NCBI RefSeq assembly: GCF_020085105.1
Contig: NC_058061.1
Location: forward strand, 3,632,284 to 3,696,283
DNA from: Siniperca chuatsi
Taxonomy: Eukaryota > Chordata > Actinopteri > Centrarchiformes > Sinipercidae
Direction of reading: 5' to 3'
Length of the DNA: 64,000 bases
In this document: positions 59,640-64,000 of the stretch, piece after piece
Layout: each line of letters starts with the position of its first letter
Numbering within the stretch: position 1 is the stretch's first letter
Position numbers and translations under genes: made by a program
Notes under the pieces: generated by a model
What the model was told of the DNA's origin: nothing
Databases searched by the model: none
The model's input: the letters and a program-made list of their open reading frames with translations, nothing else

Positions 59640-59905
59640 CAACCAGGATTCTTTTCATTGTCGTTTTCTTAAATAACAGTTTGTCTTTAAAATGTCAGGA
59701 AACAGAAGAATGCGTTGTTTTGTTCGAGCAACAGCTCAAAACCCAAAGATATAAACAAAGAAAAGCAGCGAATCACCACATTTAAGAAACTGGGACCAGA
59801 GAATGTTTGGCTTGTTTGGCTTTAATGACTGAAATGATTAATTGTTTATTGAAATAGTTGCAGATTTATTTTCTGTTAGTTGATCGATTGATTCATTGAC
59901 TTGTT
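59640..59905. repeat. Dispersed 'ttaatcgattaa' repeat
   Basis: 'cgcaaccaggattcttttca', 'acccaaagatataaacaaag' and 'gtttattgaaatagttgcag' match the other members. Confidence 0.5.
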
Positions 59906-60175
59906 TCAGTTTGTCAAATTGTTTTCCTCTCTGTGAGCAGAATAAGAACGGACACTTTTTTCCTTCCTTCCCGCCCAAGTATCTGAACCGGCCATGCGGT
60001 GGATCTGTAGGTTACTCATTTTCATCACCGAACGCACTAATGCGAAGAGAGTGATTACCTGGACCTTTGCAGGAGCCGAGTGCGTGTTCATCACCTTAAA
60101 TGTGCAACACCCCAACGTGTGACGACCGCCTGCTTTGTCATTGTCCATGCATCTGGAGTGACCCTTAGCACAGCG

Positions 60176-60176
<1 letters not shown>

Positions 60177-60211
<35 letters not shown>
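60177..60211. repeat. (AC)n microsatellite
   Basis: Near-perfect AC run. Confidence 0.9.
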
Positions 60212-60214
<3 letters not shown>

Positions 60215-60285
60215 ATAAGAGTATGTATAGAGTTTCAAGCTCTGGGGGTGTCACATGCCTAGATTGAAGATAAATTGTGTTTCAG

Positions 60286-60472
60286 ATTAGATGAAGAAGT
60301 GGTGGAGGAGGAGGAGGGCGTGGACTACAGTCTGCTTGATGATGAACTCCTCCAGCTGCAGGAAAAAGGATTAGAAAGACCGTCTTACACAACCTTCGTG
60401 AACAAACCCAGGTGGCTTCTCAGAAAATCCACATCAAGACCAAAACAAATGGTTCAACTAAAGAATGCGTGA
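60286..60472 (+). CDS. Candidate terminal coding exon, unknown protein
   Basis: A good acceptor ('ttgtgtttcag') is followed by an open frame to TGA: acidic start (LDEEVVEEEEGVDYSLLDDE), then LLQLQEKGLERPSYTTFVNK, then a basic end (PRWLLRKSTSRPKQMVQLKN). The acidic-to-basic, coiled-coil-like layout looks protein-like, and third positions vary. No partner exon with matching phase was identified, and no nearby polyadenylation signal is clear. It could be a last exon, a processed pseudogene piece, or chance. I do not recognise the family. Confidence 0.3.
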
Positions 60473-60967
60473 CACCTGTCAGACTGATGAAGAGGATGTT
60501 TTTCAGCACCTGTATGCTAGTCTCATAGACAGACAGGTGTGTGTACAGCAAGTAGGTACACTCTGTCCTACAAGGAGCAGCCTCATATTAATAAGTCGAA
60601 ACAGTATCCTCACCACATAACCCAGTTTGCCATGCTCTCCTTGTTGCCACTACTGACACGCCATGAGATGGCATACTCAGGGGAGGGCACTGTCACCTTG
60701 GATTAAAGCATCTTTTGAATAATGCCTCTTTGCACGTCACTAGGTCTAAAGAAAGCTTTAGCGCAGTGTGCATAAAGCATTTTGTGCACTCAAAGCCTCA
60801 GTGGTATGGATATTAGAAGCCAGACATCCCTCCTCCTGCATGAGAGCAAAATATCACATCTGATGATATGATGTGTCGTGTGAAATATTAATTTGGATTT
60901 AAACAAGCAGGAACAGGAGTAACACGGGGGTGGAAGTCCCCCGACGCTACAAAATCAATCTAGGATG

Positions 60968-61210
60968 GCAATTTGTGATTATTGTCATTATCGATTAATC
61001 TGTCGATTAATTATTTAGGCTATAAAGTGTCAGACAATAATGTGAAAAATGTCCCAGAGTCCAGGGGAGACGTCTTCAAATGACTTTGACCAACAGTCCA
61101 AAACTCAAAGATATTCAATTTTCAAAGATATAAAACAGGGCAAATCTGAAAATCATCATATTCGAGAAGCTGGAACCAGAGAATATTTGGCGTCTTTCCG
61201 CAATAAATGA
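60968..61210. repeat. Dispersed 'ttaatcgattaa' repeat
   Basis: 'attatcgattaatctgtcga', 'ctcaaagatattcaattttc' and 'gagaagctggaaccagagaa' are diagnostic of the family. Confidence 0.6.
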
Positions 61211-61379
61211 CTCAAACCTGTCTTTCCCAACTGTTTTGGCTTGTGACCCCTTAAAATGAAGCAACGCGAGTGAGCATGGGGAATGAGACGTTCAGCCAAA
61301 CAGTAATTTCTCTCTCTCAGGTTGATCGATATGAAGGATTTTTAGAGCCTTGGAGAGGTTAAAGCTGCTACAGTCGATA

Positions 61380-61860
61380 TTTCTTTAATATTAACAATGG
61401 ATCAAATGACTAAGTCCAAGGCGTTGCTCGTAGTGATGAACCCGCAGAGAATTAAAACCAGACTCTGCAGCTCCACGGCGCATTTTAAGTCTTTCGGCTC
61501 ACTGTTTTGGTTTTATGACACAGTTAGAGAGCAGCTGGTGAACATAGTGGAGCGTTTAGCAGCTAAAGAGCCAGATGTTTCCCTCAGGAGCTGGTGGAGA
61601 CCAAACACAGAGCTACAAGAGAGACAATATTGGGCTTATATTCATCAGGTGGACACAAATACGACTCCAAATTACTGCCAGTGTAGCTCTGTATCTCCTG
61701 GATGTGTAAATAAGCAACTGTTTGCTAACAAGTTCGCCATTTCAGCTTAAATCAACTTAAAGGGCGTGTCAGTGTTGTGTTTACAGCCTGTTTCTGCTGC
61801 CCCCAAGTGGCCAAATCGCAGCGTTATTGCAGGTTTAAAGGGTCCAGTATGAGCTAATTT
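61380..61860 (+). repeat. Fish dispersed repeat with a fortuitous open frame
   Basis: 'agcgtttagcagctaaagag', 'ggagctggtggagaccaaac' and 'tattcatcaggtggacacaa' form a phrase set I recognise as repetitive in fish genomes. It ends 'tgcccccaagtggccaaatc'. The 117-codon frame lacks a recognisable domain. Confidence 0.5.
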
Positions 61861-62399
61861 AGAGAAAAGTCAATAATAATAATAAACATAATTTTGTGAA
61901 ACAGAAATCATCTTTTTTCTTTCTTTCTCAGACATTTAATCATCTTATGACTCACCAGATTTAATTTGGGACCCCACTGAGGATCCGGCCACTAAACTAA
62001 TTACAAAAAGTGTTTTCTGTCAATTGACTAATTGATTCAGTTGTTTCAGTAATAATCCAAACGCATGAGTCTGTTTTTAAAGGGCATGTTTCCGGAGCTC
62101 ATTTCCATTGTATTTTATTTAAAACGATCCTCGGGGATGCTTAACTTTATTGACACACTGGGACCATCTGTCCATTTAGCCCACAGCCAAATCTGTTAAC
62201 TCTGGGCTTGGCACGGATTCAACTGGAAATGGGGACACATGTTAAAAGGGTTCCTTTCCTGGATGCTTAATTAGAGCTTCTCTTCTTTTCAGCGATGCGC
62301 GCGGATCCTTCCAAAATCAGTTTACCCCATCCTTTAACTTTCTCATAGAAGTGGCGTCTGGATTGCACAGGGATTAAAGATCTGGATCAGCGCAGGGCC

Positions 62400-63060
62400 G
62401 TTGCATAATTAACTCCACGACGAGGAGTTATTCCTCGCGTCGCAGGCTCCCCCCCGGACGAAGTGGCTCAACGTGGGCGGCGCGTCGAGGAGACGATCCG
62501 TAGCACCGCCGCGCCTCCACGCGCGACTCAGACGCAGGAGGTGAAGCAGCGGGACCCTGCGGAGTAAACCCGTGCATGTAAAGGGAGTCTTGGTTCGGGG
62601 CCAGCCGTGAAGGGTACGGTAGTGTCCCTCTGATGGTGCGCGTCTCTCCAAGGTGGATTCGGTTTCCAGTCCGGTAACGCAAACTGACGGAGCGACTTCA
62701 TTTGAGTATTCACGAGAAACCGACCCGACCGGAAAGGACAGTTCATCACCTGAAGACCGGCTGACTCTTAATGGATCATAACCTCTGAGATCATCCGGAC
62801 AGCTCATCCGGAGTCCCGATCGGTGTCTTTCTGGCCGCGCGCGCCTTTCTCCGTTGACAGAAGTGACATTTCCAACATCAACGCGTTTCTGGCACCATCG
62901 CAAAACTGTGCGCCGCCGCTGCTGCTGCGACTTTTCTTGTGCACAATTAAACTGAAAGGATAGTGCTCAGGCGCGCGGGGAGGCGGATCAAAAGATTATC
63001 AAGTCACAAGAAGACATTTAACGACACGCGTGAAAATTATGTGAAACAAAAGATCTGGAA
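62400..63060 (+). promoter_or_regulatory. CpG-rich promoter / 5' UTR of a third gene
   Basis: The only clearly GC- and CpG-rich stretch of this size in the window (many cg, e.g. 'gcggcgcgtcgagg', 'ggccgcgcgcgcc'). It leads into an exon with an ATG and a strong donor. A start-stop upstream element ATGTGA lies at 63039-63044. Confidence 0.55.
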
Positions 63061-63090
63061 ATGCGTCGCAAATGCTTCTGTCTGCTTGAG
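63061..63090 (+). CDS. Putative first coding exon of an unidentified plus-strand gene (partial)
   Basis: ATG followed by RRKCFCLLE and the strong donor gag|gtaagt (63091). An in-frame TGA at 63031-63033 makes this the first possible start. The gene continues past the window. The short basic-then-hydrophobic start could begin a signal anchor, but ten residues are too few to name it. Confidence 0.4.
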
Positions 63091-64000
63091 GTAAGTTCTG
63101 CGCCTTTTGCGCTTCGACTTCATCTGCTAGCTCCTCGCCTCGGGTTTGGACATTTAAATTAAAATAGCTTAATAAAAGCGAGCAGATCCGTCTTGTTCTC
63201 GCGGATTTCAGTTGAGTGTAATCTTGATGCGAGGGGATTTAACACTATCATCCCACCCAGATGTCAGTTTTTGGATATTGTCTCCATGTCACAGCTATTT
63301 AAAAAACAAACAAACATTAAAAGCAAGACAAACAAAACAAAAAGAAGACATTTCTCTGAACTAAAAGGTTTGAGCCAGATCTTGACAGAGACTTCTTTCT
63401 CCCTCCTTCCCTCTGCACCGCTCCCAGTATTAAGAACAATCTGCATCATATTAGTTTAAATAAGCGCCGAAGCTGCAAATGGCGTGTTTAGTTGCAAAAA
63501 CTGAAACATAAACCAGGACTTTGGGTTAAGATGGCATGAGAAAACGATCCCAAGTGACATGATCATCCCCCCGGAGACTGGAGCTCAAAATGCTGATGCT
63601 GAAAAACCCGGATTTGGGACACTGGAGATTAAAAAGAGAGTACAATGCAGCAAGTGCACCCCTCTCACTTTCAGGTCTCCTGCTTGTTTGGATCACATGA
63701 AGAAAAAGTGCACATATTCAAAATGAACATTTTGGTCTCACAAACGCTTCCCTGCGATGAGTCATCTGATATTATCTCTGCCGTGGCACCTTCTGGACAA
63801 AATGGAGAGAGAGGCAACAGTAAGGACATGTGGTTTGTTGCACTCAGAAGAGACAGGCTGATGTTGTTACAGATGCCCGAGGTGGATTGCTTCATCTGCC
63901 TCCTGTACCACTTGTGTGAGGAGAGCCGCTGCTGCACTAAGAATAGTCAAGAATCCTCTGAAGCCTTTTTAAAAAAAATCCTCCTGCTTTCTATTCGCGT
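63091..64000 (+). other. Start of intron 1, with a possible exon 2 open to the window edge
   Basis: From an acceptor 'ctctcactttcag' ending at about 63674, a plus frame in the matching phase stays open to 64000: VSCLFGSHEEKVHIFKMNIL, and later KDMWFVALRRDRLMLLQMPE and CFICLLYHLCEESRCC. Not recognised; it may be chance. Confidence 0.25.

Larger units (their letters stand above)
40641..62400. other. Long repeat-dominated interval upstream of fam171a2
   Basis: No complete gene found. Repeats listed separately cover much of it. Stretches with nothing recognised include 42560-43190, 43880-45600, 46080-46760, 47830-48350, 48540-49460, 50080-51140, 51990-52360, 52820-54000, 55000-55640 and 56000-57270. 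A strongly T-rich low-complexity block is at 55640-55990. Confidence 0.5.

Noticed and set aside
61397..61750. 117-codon frame starting MDQMTKSKALLV
   Set aside because: Lies in sequence I recognise as a dispersed fish repeat; no domain and no splice context.
62409..62903. 164-codon minus-strand frame in the CpG-rich region
   Set aside because: GC-rich DNA lacks stop codons by composition. The translation is Arg/Ser/Pro-rich without a domain, and the region fits a plus-strand promoter and 5' UTR better.

Overview
The window reads as chromosomal DNA from a ray-finned fish, probably a spiny-rayed (percomorph-type) teleost. It has vertebrate multi-exon genes with GT-AG introns, an AT-rich background, many microsatellites, and a dense load of fish-type repeats: tRNA-derived SINEs with an AFC/V-SINE-like tail, LINE 3' ends, Tc1/mariner relics, several MITE families and a Penelope-like element. 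All family names here rest on recognition by eye; no database was searched.

Two complete protein genes are present, both on the minus strand. (1) Progranulin (grn): 15 coding exons from 22113 down to 4640. Every junction keeps frame, giving an 828-residue secreted precursor with 10 granulin domains. A possible non-coding first exon near 24.7-24.8 kb lies just downstream of a perfect CLEAR palindrome. (2) fam171a2: 8 coding exons from 40391 down to 30400, also frame-consistent and also 828 residues. It encodes a signal peptide, an extracellular region, one membrane helix and a long cytoplasmic tail, and has a probable 2.3 kb 3' UTR. The pair is syntenic with human GRN-FAM171A2. Here, however, the genes lie head to tail, with the fam171a2 3' end facing the grn promoter, whereas the human pair converges.

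Layout: 1-4.4 kb is a repeat-rich flank (MITEs, and a terminal-inverted-repeat element with a SINE nested in it). 4.4-24.9 kb is grn, whose introns carry LINE tails and MITEs and, upstream of the start codon, a truncated Tc1-like element. 25-28 kb is a nested repeat pile. 28-40.6 kb is fam171a2. 40.6-62 kb is a long repeat-dominated interval holding many copies of a hAT-like MITE, tandem and dispersed duplications, and a Penelope-like retroelement at 57.3-59.0 kb whose terminal repeats contain hammerhead-ribozyme-like cores. 62.4-63.1 kb is GC/CpG-rich and looks like the promoter and first exon of a third gene on the plus strand, cut by the window edge.

Functionally, grn makes the cysteine-rich secreted and lysosomal factor progranulin. 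In humans the FAM171A2 locus has been linked to progranulin level and neurodegeneration, so the neighbourhood is of comparative interest. The most unusual non-genic signals are the ribozyme-like Penelope repeats and a block beside them that resembles the 5' UTR and start codon of the third gene.
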